Source of the DNA: Xanthomonas sacchari
GTDB lineage: Bacteria; Pseudomonadota; Gammaproteobacteria; Xanthomonadales; Xanthomonadaceae
Direction: 5' to 3'
DNA: 64,000 bases
Assembly: GCF_040529065.1 (NCBI RefSeq)
Contig: NZ_CP132343.1
Location: 3,720,001-3,784,000 of the forward strand
Position 1 is the stretch's first letter. Each line of letters starts with the position of its first letter. The position numbers were made by a program, and so were the translations under genes. Shown here piece after piece: positions 8,866 to 20,474 of the stretch. The notes under the pieces are model-generated. The model worked only from the letters and a program-made list of their open reading frames with translations. It was not told the origin of the DNA and ran no database searches.

Positions 8866-11052
8866 ATGACCGACCAGACCCGCCGCCGGCTGCTCCGCGC
8901 CGGCCTCACCGCCAGCGCCGCTGCCCTGCTGCCGCCGAGCATCGCCCGCGCCGCGGCGATCGCCCCGGACGTGCGCAGCGGCACCCTGGACGACCTGCAG
9001 CACGTGGTGATCCTGATGCAGGAGAACCGCGCCTTCGACCATTACTTCGGCAGCCTGCCCGGCGTGCGCGGCTTCGGCGACCGTTTCCCGATCCCCGCCC
9101 CGCCGCTGCCCGACACCGCACCGCGCACGGTGTGGCTGCAGCCCAGCGCCGACGGCAGCCGCCAGCTCGCGCCGTTCCCGCTGCGCACCGCACACGACTT
9201 CGCCACCATGCGCGTGCAGGGCACCCCGCACACCTGGCCGAACGCGCAGCAGGCCTGGGACCACGGCCGCATGGGCCAGTGGCCGGCGGCCAAGCGCGAC
9301 CACGCGCTGGCCTACTACGAACGCGACGACCTGCCGTTCCAGTTTGCCCTGGCCGACGCCTTCACCCTCTGCGACGCCTACCACTGCGCGATCCAGGCCG
9401 GCACCAATCCCAACCGCATCTTCCTGTGGACCGGGCAGAACGATCCGCATGCGCGCGCCGGCGGCCCGGCGATCGCCAACTCGCACGACAACTTCCCGGA
9501 ACTGGGCGGCGACCCGGACGACTATCGCTGGCCCAGTTATGTCGAGGCGCTGCAGCAGGCCGGCGTGTCCTGGCAGATCTACCAGGACATGGCCGACAAC
9601 TTCACCGACAACCCGCTGGCCGGCTTCGCGCCGTTCCGTGCGGCCTGGCGCGGCGCGCCCGGGCACGATCCGCAACTGCGCGCGCGTGGCGTGTCCAGCC
9701 GCAGTCTGGCCCAGTTGCGCGAGGACGTGCTGGCCGCGCGGCTGCCGTCGGTGAGCTTCATCATCGCCGACGCCGCCGGCAGCGAGCATCCCGATCCGTC
9801 CAGCCCGGCGCAGGGCGCGGCCTACACCGCGCGCGTGCTCGATGCGCTGACCGCCGATCCCAAGGTGTGGGCACGCACCGCACTGCTGCTGATGTTCGAC
9901 GAGAACGACGGCTTCTTTGACCACGTGCCGCCGCCGGCGCCGCCTTCGCCCTCGCCGTCGCACGATCCGGCCGTGACCGCGGCCGGCGGCTGGGCCGGCG
10001 CCTCCAGCGTCGCCACCGATGGCGAATACCACCTGCATCCGGCGCCGGGCGATGCCAAGGCGGACCCGCCGGAACTGCGCGGCCGCCCCTACGGCCTCGG
10101 CCCGCGCGTGCCGATGTACGTGATCTCGCCATGGAGCCGCGGCGGCTGGGTGGATTCGCAGGTCTATGACCACACCTCGGTGCTGCGCCTGCTGGAGCGC
10201 CGCTTCGGCGTCGCCGCCAGCGGCGTGAGCGCCTGGCGCCGCGCGGTCTGCGGCGACTTGCTCGACGCCTTCGATTTCCGCCAGGCCGATACCCGCCCGT
10301 TCGTCGCCGACCTGCCGGATGTGCGCGAGGCAGCGGCGCGCGCCGCCGCATTGAGCGACCACGCGCTGCCACCGTTGCCGCCGCAGTTGCAGGCGCCTCG
10401 GCAGGCGTTCGGCGTGCGCCGTTCGCGCGCCCTGCCGTATCGGCCGACGGTGCAGCTGCAGTACGTGCAGGCACGTGGCGAGGTGCAGTTACGCATGGCC
10501 AATGCAGGCGCAGCGGCGGTGCTGCACGTCTACGATCGCTACGACCTGGCCGCACTCCCGCGCCGCTACACGGTCGGCGCCGGCGCGACCCTGGACGGCA
10601 CCTGGACCACCTACGACGGCAGCTACGACCTGTGGCTGCTCGGCCCCAACGGCTTCCACCGCCACTACCGCGGCGACCTCAGCGCCCCGCTGCTGCAGGC
10701 CGAGATCGCCCAGGAACCGACCAACGCGGAGGCGCTGTGCCTGGTCCTGCGCAATCCGGGTGACGCGCCGCTTAGCGTGTCCCTGGAACCGGCCGCCTAC
10801 GCCCAGGCGCAACCCCGCCAACGCGTGACGCTGGCGCCCGGTGCCGAGCAGCGCATTCGCTGGAATGCCAAGCCGAGCGGCGGCTGGTACGACCTGTGGC
10901 TGGTCCAGGACAACGCGCGTCAGCGCCTGGCCGGCCGCGTGGAAACCGGCAAGCCCGGCATCAGCGACCCGGCGATGGGCGGACCGGCGCGGCTGTATCA
11001 GGAGCCCGCCGGAGGCGGGCGGGATTGGGGAGTCGGGATTGAGGATTCGTGA
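8866..11052 (+). CDS. phosphocholine-type phospholipase C, Tat-exported
   Basis: 728 aa. The N-terminus is a twin-arginine signal (TRRRLLRAGLTASAAALLPP). Family motifs of the PlcH/PlcN/AcpA phosphoesterase group: HVVILMQENRAFDHYFGSLP at residues ~45-64, CAIQAGTNPNRIFLWTG with the likely nucleophile Thr, and LLMFDENDGFFDHVPPPAPP for metal binding. Two C-terminal DUF756 domains follow (about 510-605 and 610-710), as in the full-length family. It should cleave phosphatidylcholine or sphingomyelin to diacylglycerol/ceramide plus phosphocholine, in the periplasm or outside. The normal end is near SDPAMGGPARL; here about 20 more residues (ending DWGVGIEDS) are read from an intergenic GGGATT repeat. 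Confidence 0.93.
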   Translation: MTDQTRRRLLRAGLTASAAALLPPSIARAAAIAPDVRSGTLDDLQHVVILMQENRAFDHYFGSLPGVRGFGDRFPIPAPPLPDTAPRTVWLQPSADGSRQLAPFPLRTAHDFATMRVQGTPHTWPNAQQAWDHGRMGQWPAAKRDHALAYYERDDLPFQFALADAFTLCDAYHCAIQAGTNPNRIFLWTGQNDPHARAGGPAIANSHDNFPELGGDPDDYRWPSYVEALQQAGVSWQIYQDMADNFTDNPLAGFAPFRAAWRGAPGHDPQLRARGVSSRSLAQLREDVLAARLPSVSFIIADAAGSEHPDPSSPAQGAAYTARVLDALTADPKVWARTALLLMFDENDGFFDHVPPPAPPSPSPSHDPAVTAAGGWAGASSVATDGEYHLHPAPGDAKADPPELRGRPYGLGPRVPMYVISPWSRGGWVDSQVYDHTSVLRLLERRFGVAASGVSAWRRAVCGDLLDAFDFRQADTRPFVADLPDVREAAARAAALSDHALPPLPPQLQAPRQAFGVRRSRALPYRPTVQLQYVQARGEVQLRMANAGAAAVLHVYDRYDLAALPRRYTVGAGATLDGTWTTYDGSYDLWLLGPNGFHRHYRGDLSAPLLQAEIAQEPTNAEALCLVLRNPGDAPLSVSLEPAAYAQAQPRQRVTLAPGAEQRIRWNAKPSGGWYDLWLVQDNARQRLAGRVETGKPGISDPAMGGPARLYQEPAGGGRDWGVGIEDS

Positions 11053-11127
11053 AAGCGCAATCCGCGCGCCGACACGCTTTTGCCAATCCCGAATCCCCAA
11101 TCCCAAATCCCGGCTGTCCCTAATCCC
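11021..11127. repeat. GGGATTSGG repeats in inverted arrangement
   Basis: Left arm 11021-11048 (GGGATTGGGGAGTCGGGATT...) and right arm 11085-11111 (reverse-complement units AATCCC/GAATCCCC), plus TAATCCCGG at 11121. The arms can pair into a long imperfect hairpin between the convergent phospholipase and hydrolase genes. The left arm encodes the last residues of the phospholipase and the TAATCCC unit gives the stop of the hydrolase. Confidence 0.8.
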
Positions 11128-12085
11128 GGCTCTCAAGCACCCCGATCGTCCGCAACCAGGTCTCCACCAACTGCGGCCACTGTGCGATCGGCAGGTTCTT
11201 CGCGCGCAGGCCGAAGGCATGACCGCCCTTGGCATAGATGTGCATTTCCGTCGGCACGTCGGCGTGGTTGAGCGCGACGTAGTACGCCAGCACCTGCGAG
11301 ATGCCGTCGACATAGTCGTCCTGCGCCTGCAGCAGGAAGGTCGGCGGGGTGTCGGCGGCGACGCGGATGTCCGGACGCAAGGCCAGATCGGTGAAATCGC
11401 GGGTGTCGGCGTCCTCGTCCTCGTGCACCCACAGATGGCCGGGATACACGGCGATGGCGAAATCCGGGCGGCAGCTCACGCGGTCGGCGGCATCCACCAG
11501 CGGATAGGTACGCTGGGCGAAATGCGTACTGGTCGCGGCCACAAGGTGGCCGCCGGCGGAAAAGCCCATCACCCCGATCTTGTGCGGGTCCACGCCCCAG
11601 GTGGCGGCCTGCTGGCGCACCAGGCCCAGCGTGCGCTGCGCGTCCTGCAGCGCGGTCTGCACCTTGGGGTAGTAGCGCCGGTCGTTGACCCAGGTCGGCC
11701 CGGAGTTGGGCACGCGGTACTTCAGCAGCACGCAGGTGATGCCGCGCGAGACCAGCCAGTCGCAGATCTCCGTGCCCTCCAGGTCCATCGCCAGCATCTG
11801 GTAGCCGCCGCCGGGAAACACCACCACCGCGGCGCCGGTGTTGTGGCCCTGCGCCGGGTACACGGTCATGGTCGGCCGGCTGACGTCGTGGATGGCAGGC
11901 CACCACGGCTTGCCCGGGCCGGGACCGGCCGTTTCCGGCTTCGGGTGCGGCAACGCATCCGGCACCGCGCCGGGCCAGATCGGCACCTGCACGTGCCCCG
12001 GCGTGGGTTCCCAGACCCGCGCCTGCGCGGCGTGGGCAGACAGACCGAGGGCGATGGCCAACGAACAGCACACGAATCGACGCAT
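11120..12085 (-). CDS. secreted alpha/beta hydrolase (esterase/lipase-like)
   Basis: 321 aa. Residues 1-22 are a signal peptide (RRFVCCSLAIALGLSAHAAQ). The fold is that of small-molecule or acetyl-xylan-type esterases: an HGGG-like oxyanion region VVVFPGGGYQMLA, the nucleophile elbow GFSAGGH, a late Asp in DDYVDG and the His in AKGGHAFGL. It probably deacetylates a sugar or polysaccharide in the periplasm; the substrate is a guess from the family. The start at MRRF is chosen because an upstream in-frame extension lacks a signal peptide. It ends in SRD plus TAG taken from a GGGATTAG repeat unit and converges on the phospholipase gene. Confidence 0.88.
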   Translation of the reverse strand: MRRFVCCSLAIALGLSAHAAQARVWEPTPGHVQVPIWPGAVPDALPHPKPETAGPGPGKPWWPAIHDVSRPTMTVYPAQGHNTGAAVVVFPGGGYQMLAMDLEGTEICDWLVSRGITCVLLKYRVPNSGPTWVNDRRYYPKVQTALQDAQRTLGLVRQQAATWGVDPHKIGVMGFSAGGHLVAATSTHFAQRTYPLVDAADRVSCRPDFAIAVYPGHLWVHEDEDADTRDFTDLALRPDIRVAADTPPTFLLQAQDDYVDGISQVLAYYVALNHADVPTEMHIYAKGGHAFGLRAKNLPIAQWPQLVETWLRTIGVLESRD

Positions 12086-12290
12086 GGGACGCTCCGAACA
12101 GGGGTTGGGAATGAAAGGGACCGCACGATCAGTGAGCACGGCCGCGGTGGCCGTGGCCGTTGGCACAACGCTGGCGATCGCACGCGGCATCCCCACGATG
12201 GCGCCGCCGACGATCGCGAGCAGCGGCTCGTGCGAATGGCTCTTGTCCCGTTTGTGGAATCAGCCGCGACGGACCTTCGCGGCAAAGCCT

Positions 12291-12313
12291 GTCGCGGCTG
12301 AAGCCGCGCCTAC
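12291..12313. repeat. single REP-like palindrome
   Basis: GTCGCGGCTGAAGCCGCGCC then TAC, a single copy of the REP-like element in the 292-bp gap between the hydrolase start and the beta-lactamase end. The remainder of that gap shows no gene. Confidence 0.75.
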
Positions 12314-12377
12314 GGGAGAGCGACCTGCCTCCGGCGCGATTGCGGCGAGCGCAGGCGATACGGCGCGCGCAACGCGC

Positions 12378-13286
12378 CTAGCCGGTACGCAGCGTCTGCG
12401 CAGGCAGCGACGCCACCACCGCCTGCGCCACCGCCTTCAGCGTCGCATCGCGCGCGGCGCTGTCGACCGTGGCGCCGTTGAGATACGCGGTGAGCAGCAG
12501 CGGCGTGGCCCGCCCCGGCGCCCACACGATGGCGATGTCGTTGCGGGTATCGGTGCCGTTGCTGCCGGTCTTGTCGCCGATCCGCCAGCCCGCCGGCAGG
12601 CCGGCCCGCAGGCAGTCGTTGCCGGTGCGGTTGTCGCGCATCCAGTCGATCAGGCGCTGCCGCGAGACCGGCTGCAGCACCTGCCCGAGCAACAAGGCAC
12701 GCATCGTCGCGGCCATCGCCGCCGGCGTGGTGGTGTCGCGCGGATCGCCGGCGACAAACTCGTTCATGCCCGGCTCGTTGCGGTCCAGTTGGGTCTGCGC
12801 ATCGCCCAGCGCACGCAGGAAGCGGGTCACCCCGGGCGGGTCGCCGACCAGCGGCAGCAACAGGTTGGCCGCGGTGTTGTCGCTGTAGATCATCGCCGCG
12901 CGGCACATTTCGACCACGCTGAGGCTGCCGCCGACATGGCGCTCGGACACCGGCGCATTCGCCAGCAAATCCGCCTTGCGCACCGGCAGGCGCCGCTCCA
13001 GGGACAGCTCACCGCGGTCGACCCGCTGCAGTACGGCCCCTGCCAATAGAAATTTGAAGGTACTGCACAGCGGGAAGCGCTCATCCTGGCGCTGCCAGCC
13101 CAGCGTTGCGCCGCTGCCGTCGAGCAGACTCACGCCGAGCCGGCCGCCGCTGCGCCGCTCGATCTCGGCCAGGCGCTGCTGCAGCGTCTGCGCAGGCTGT
13201 TGCGCGGTTTTTGCCTGTGCTGCAGCCACCGCCAGCAGGCTCGCGCCCATGCCCACGCCCTGCAGGAACCGTCGTCTCGTCAGCAT
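12378..13286 (-). CDS. bla: class A beta-lactamase, Tat-exported (L2-like)
   Basis: 302 aa. The signal peptide has a twin-arginine motif (LTRRRFLQGVGMG). All class A landmarks are present: STFK with the nucleophile Ser at about residue 75, the SDN loop in IYSDNTAAN, the general base Glu in RNEPGMNE followed by GDPRDTTTP, and KTG in DKTGSNG. It should hydrolyse penicillins and cephalosporins in the periplasm. An upstream in-frame extension of 17 codons is rejected because it would bury the Tat signal. Divergent from an AmpR-type LysR gene 98 bp away, the arrangement seen in inducible L2/Xanthomonas enzymes, so beta-lactam induction is expected. Confidence 0.95.
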   Translation of the reverse strand: MLTRRRFLQGVGMGASLLAVAAAQAKTAQQPAQTLQQRLAEIERRSGGRLGVSLLDGSGATLGWQRQDERFPLCSTFKFLLAGAVLQRVDRGELSLERRLPVRKADLLANAPVSERHVGGSLSVVEMCRAAMIYSDNTAANLLLPLVGDPPGVTRFLRALGDAQTQLDRNEPGMNEFVAGDPRDTTTPAAMAATMRALLLGQVLQPVSRQRLIDWMRDNRTGNDCLRAGLPAGWRIGDKTGSNGTDTRNDIAIVWAPGRATPLLLTAYLNGATVDSAARDATLKAVAQAVVASLPAQTLRTG

Positions 13287-13384
13287 CGTCCACCTCCGTC
13301 GGGAGCCAGGATGATGGCCGCATTGACCCACCCCCACCAGCGAGGTTATTCAATCGCACCCATGAGCCGAATTGATACCTGGCA
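13287..13384. promoter_or_regulatory. bla-ampR divergent control region
   Basis: 98 bp between the two start codons, the expected place of the AmpR operator and both promoters. A weak dyad, TTCAAT (around 13349) with ATTGAT (around 13371), brackets the middle of the region on the ampR side. The exact T-N11-A box was not settled. Confidence 0.5.
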
Positions 13385-14263
13385 ATGATCCGCCCGCATC
13401 TGCCGCTGAATGCCCTGCGCGCCTTCGAGGCCGCGGCGCGGCACCAGAACCTGACCCGCGCCGCCGCAGAGCTATGCGTGACCCAGGCCGCGCTGAGCCA
13501 CCAGATCAAGCATCTGGAGGCGCGCCTGGGCGTGGTGCTGTTCCAGCGCCTGCCGCGCGGTGTGGCCCTGACCGACGAGGGCCTGCGCCTGCATCCGGTG
13601 CTGACCGAGGCCTTCGACCGCATCGCCGGGACGCTGCAGCGCTTCGCCGGCGGCCGCTACCGCGAGACGCTGAGCGTGGGCGTGGTCGGCACCTTCGCGG
13701 TGGGCTGGCTGCTGCCGCGGCTGGACGCCTTCCACGCCGCGCATCCGGACATCGAACTGCGCGTGTACACCCACAACAACCGGGTCGACCTGGCCGGCGA
13801 AGGCCTGGACCTGGCGATCCGGTTCGGCGATGGCGACTGGCAGGGCCAGCACGCCACGCCGATCCTGGACGCCCCGTTCGCACCGGTGTGTGCGCCGGCG
13901 CTGGCGCCGCTGCTGCGCACGCCCGCCGACCTCGCCAGGACCACGCTGCTGCGCTCCTATCGGCTGGACGAATGGCCGCGCTGGCTGCAGGCCGCCGGTG
14001 CGCCCGACGTGCAAGCCGGCGGCCCGATCTGCGATGCCTCGCTGACCCTGGCCAGCATCGCCGCAGCCGGCCACGGCGTGGCCCTGCTGCCGCTGCGCCT
14101 GTTCGCCCAGGATCTGGATGCCGGGCGATTGGTCTGTCCGTTCAGCACGCGCATCGACCTGGGCCGCTACTGGCTGACCCGGCTGCGCTCGCGCGTGGAA
14201 AACGACGCCGCCCGGCGCTTGCGCGCGTGGCTGCTGGCCGAGCAGGCGGCGTCGGCCGAGTGA
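13385..14263 (+). CDS. ampR: LysR-type regulator of the beta-lactamase
   Basis: 292 aa, standard LysR length. Winged helix-turn-helix at about residues 7-66 (LPLNALRAFEAAARHQNLTR, then ELCVTQAALSHQIKHLE), which matches AmpR closely; the inducer-binding domain spans about 90-290 and holds the GcvA/AmpR-like stretch VGTFAVGWLLPRL. AmpR senses muropeptides released by beta-lactams and switches bla from repressed to activated. Position next to a class A bla on the opposite strand supports the symbol. Confidence 0.9.
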   Translation: MIRPHLPLNALRAFEAAARHQNLTRAAAELCVTQAALSHQIKHLEARLGVVLFQRLPRGVALTDEGLRLHPVLTEAFDRIAGTLQRFAGGRYRETLSVGVVGTFAVGWLLPRLDAFHAAHPDIELRVYTHNNRVDLAGEGLDLAIRFGDGDWQGQHATPILDAPFAPVCAPALAPLLRTPADLARTTLLRSYRLDEWPRWLQAAGAPDVQAGGPICDASLTLASIAAAGHGVALLPLRLFAQDLDAGRLVCPFSTRIDLGRYWLTRLRSRVENDAARRLRAWLLAEQAASAE

Positions 14264-14397
14264 GTCGGCCTGGCGGCGGCGCAGGAAAGTGCCTGGATGT
14301 AACGGTTTGTCGGGTACTCGGCCAGCGTGAACGGCATCGCCGAAACAGCGCGCGAAACTGGTAACGATACCCGCGTGAAGATTTTGTGCAGTGCCGC

Positions 14398-14426
14398 TTG
14401 GCGACCGGTTTGGGGCGAACTATGAT
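14398..14426 (+). promoter_or_regulatory. sigma-70 type promoter of the small membrane protein gene
   Basis: TTGGCG at 14398-14403 and TATGAT at 14421-14426 with a 17-bp spacer, 63 bases upstream of the ATG at 14490. This is one of the best -35/-10 pairs visible in the window. Confidence 0.65.
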
Positions 14427-14489
14427 CCCGGTCGCAGTCGCAATGTGCGCCTGGGGAAGGCGCCCACAGTTTCTGGGGGAAACTTGCTG

Positions 14490-14780
14490 ATGAACCGTAT
14501 TGCCTTGACCGCCCGTCCGGGACTGGTCTCGCGTGACGTCGTGCTCGCGGCCGCGCTGGCCTGCCTGTGTGTTCTGCATCTGGCCTACTTCCTGCGCGGC
14601 GGCGCCAGCGAATGGCATTGGGCGCTCAGCGCTGCGGGCCTGGCGCTGATGGCGCTGAAGGCAGGCCTGCGGCCGACGCCGACCGCCCGCCCCTCGCTGC
14701 AGAGCCTGCGCTCGCGCACGCCGCTGGACTGGGCGGCGATCGCCGGTGGCCTGCTGGTCGTGGCCAGCGCCGCGGCCTGA
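14490..14780 (+). CDS. small membrane protein, unknown
   Basis: 96 aa, family not recognised. After a short basic start (MNRIALTARPGLVSRD) there are two or three hydrophobic segments: VVLAAALACLCVLHLAYFL, WALSAAGLALMALKAGL and a C-terminal AAIAGGLLVVASAAA, so it sits in the inner membrane. The ATG at 14490 follows GGGGGA and a recognisable promoter; an in-frame upstream ATG at 14391 lies ahead of the promoter and is rejected. It stands alone between ampR and a repeat region. Confidence 0.7.
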   Translation: MNRIALTARPGLVSRDVVLAAALACLCVLHLAYFLRGGASEWHWALSAAGLALMALKAGLRPTPTARPSLQSLRSRTPLDWAAIAGGLLVVASAAA

Positions 14781-14843
14781 GCGTCACAGGCCGGCGCTCT
14801 CGCGCTCCGGCCTCGCCTGGAGCCGCGTCAAGAAGCGATTGAA

Positions 14844-14972
14844 GCCCCTCTCCCACTGGGAGAGGGGTTGGGGTGAGGGTACGCCGGCACGCACGGCCGG
14901 CTGCTCCGGGCTCCGCAGGCGCCCGCACCCTCATCCGCCCCTTCGGGGCACCTTCTCCCGCAGGGAGAAGGA
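14844..14972. repeat. A/B hairpin repeat, one copy
   Basis: Unit A (14844-14882) is a palindrome CCCCTCTCCC/GGGAGAGGGG followed by TTGGGGTGAGGGTACG. Unit B (14926-14972) carries GCCCCTTCGGGGC and CCTTCTCCC/GGGAGAAGG hairpins. The same pair occurs three times, partly, at 41739-42056. It fills most of the 319-bp gap 14781-15099, which otherwise holds no gene. Confidence 0.85.
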
Positions 14973-15099
14973 ACTGGCCCGACGGGAATCATCCGAGTTC
15001 GGCGGCGACACCATCGCCGAGCCGCATCCGCGCGAACAGACCCGGCCCGAACATCCACCTCTCACGTCTCTCCTGCGCTCGCCTGAGCCACGGCGCCCG

Positions 15100-15615
15100 C
15101 TACACGGCGCGCTTGCCGGCCTCGCCGCCCACCTGCGCCGCCACCAGTTGCCGGAAGGCGTCGCGCTGCGCGGCATCGGCGAACCAGGACATCGGTACCA
15201 GGTCGAACAGGATGTCGTTCTGGTACAGCATCAGCACCTGCGGATTCTCGCGACAGCGCACGTAATCGCGCCAGGAACGACGCACGCGGCCATCCGCCCA
15301 GGTGACCTCCAGGCCGGCCTCGTCCCAGCGATAGGTGAGGCGATGCCGCAACGTCGCCTGTTGCGCATACAGGCGGCGGAGCTTGCGCGGCATCGTCCAT
15401 GCCGACTGGATGGTCTGGCCGATCAAGCCACCGCCACCGGCGCCGGCGCCGGCGAGCATGTCCAGGCCGGAGCCATGCCGGGCGAAGGCGAACAGCGTCA
15501 ATCCGCTCAGCAGCAACGCCGCCATCGCCACCAGCACGCGCCGCACGGCGCGCCGTTGATGCAGGCGCTGGGCGATCAGATAGTCCTCCAGCGTGATGTT
15601 GCCGCTGATCGTCAT
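15100..15615 (-). CDS. YcxB-like membrane protein
   Basis: 171 aa. Residues 1-25 are cytoplasmic (MTISGNITLEDYLIAQRLHQ), one hydrophobic segment at about 26-46 (VLVAMAALLLSGLTLFAFA), a Gly/Ala-rich stretch at 53-66, then a soluble C-terminal half with the YcxB signature order: TYRWDEAGLEVTW, WRDYVRCRENPQVLMLYQ and ILFDLVPMSWF. Function of YcxB domains is unknown. The start is chosen for its GGGAGGAACAGC ribosome site; longer in-frame starts (15639, 15741) are weaker. Confidence 0.75.
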   Translation of the reverse strand: MTISGNITLEDYLIAQRLHQRRAVRRVLVAMAALLLSGLTLFAFARHGSGLDMLAGAGAGGGGLIGQTIQSAWTMPRKLRRLYAQQATLRHRLTYRWDEAGLEVTWADGRVRRSWRDYVRCRENPQVLMLYQNDILFDLVPMSWFADAAQRDAFRQLVAAQVGGEAGKRAV

Positions 15616-15760
15616 GCTGTTCCTCCCGCTGTCCTCCATCGGCCAGAGCGGGAGCGTGCCACGCGCGGCAGGGCCGGCGCAAAGCCGCCGGCAAGCGCGC
15701 TGCGCGGCCCTCCACCGCGGCGTCGGTCTACCTGCCAGCAAGGCAGGCCCACGGCGCGCC

Positions 15761-17617
<1,857 letters not shown>

Positions 17618-17769
17618 GGCAGGGCACTCGGCTAGCGAGGCGGAAGTGTAGCCGCTTCGCCCGCCCCGGCCCACCCGGGGCGGCGACGCGGCGCGGTCCG
17701 GGGCTGTCCCCTGGGCACCGCAAAAAACCGGACCCAGGTCCGCATTTGTATACGCGCCGGCGTGAAAAA

Positions 17770-17783
17770 CGGATTTCAATCCG
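17770..17783. promoter_or_regulatory. perfect palindrome upstream of the first array receptor
   Basis: CGGATT-TC-AATCCG, a perfect 6-bp dyad 89 bases before the ATG at 17873. TATACG (around 17750-17755) just upstream could be a -10 box. It may be an operator, but nothing shows which regulator would bind it. Confidence 0.35.
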
Positions 17784-17872
17784 ATGGCAACCGCTGCACC
17801 GCAGCATTCACCCACCCCAATGGAAATCGCCAGACCCACGCCACTCCCACCAGCCACTGGAGTCTCCGCCCG

Positions 17873-20263
<2,391 letters not shown>

Positions 20264-20280
20264 GAAGGCCAGGGACCGTG

Positions 20281-20306
20281 GCGTGGCCGCAGGGGCGCGG
20301 CCACGC
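20281..20306 (+). terminator. GC hairpin after array receptor 1
   Basis: A perfect 10-bp stem GCGTGGCCGC / GCGGCCACGC with a 6-nt loop, 18 bases after the stop. There is no T-run, so intrinsic termination is uncertain. Confidence 0.4.
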
Positions 20307-20346
20307 AGCGGAGCGGAGCGGGCGACTTAGAACGTAAAAGAATAAG

Positions 20347-20383
20347 AACATGCGCTTGCATCCTGCGACGCAGCACGCATGTT
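20347..20383. promoter_or_regulatory. nested palindrome upstream of array receptor 2
   Basis: Outer arms AACATGCG (20347-20354) and CGCATGTT (20376-20383) are perfect; inside the 21-nt gap is a second dyad CTGCG-A-CGCAG (20363-20373). AAAAAATAATAA follows. It lies 92 bases before the ATG at 20475 in an unusually A+T-rich patch, so it may be an operator or a leader structure. Confidence 0.45.
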
Positions 20384-20474
20384 AAAAAATAATAAGCCGC
20401 CCCTGGGACGCGGCCTGCCTGGCCATGCCGGCCGCCGTGCCCCGCCTGCCGTTTCGGCACCTGCTGGAGTTTCC

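Noticed and set aside
6297-8984. 895-codon open frame opposite the receptor at 6369
   Set aside because: An antisense shadow: high-GC codon usage keeps the opposite frame free of stops. The product is low-complexity Ala/Val/Gly/Arg with no start site.
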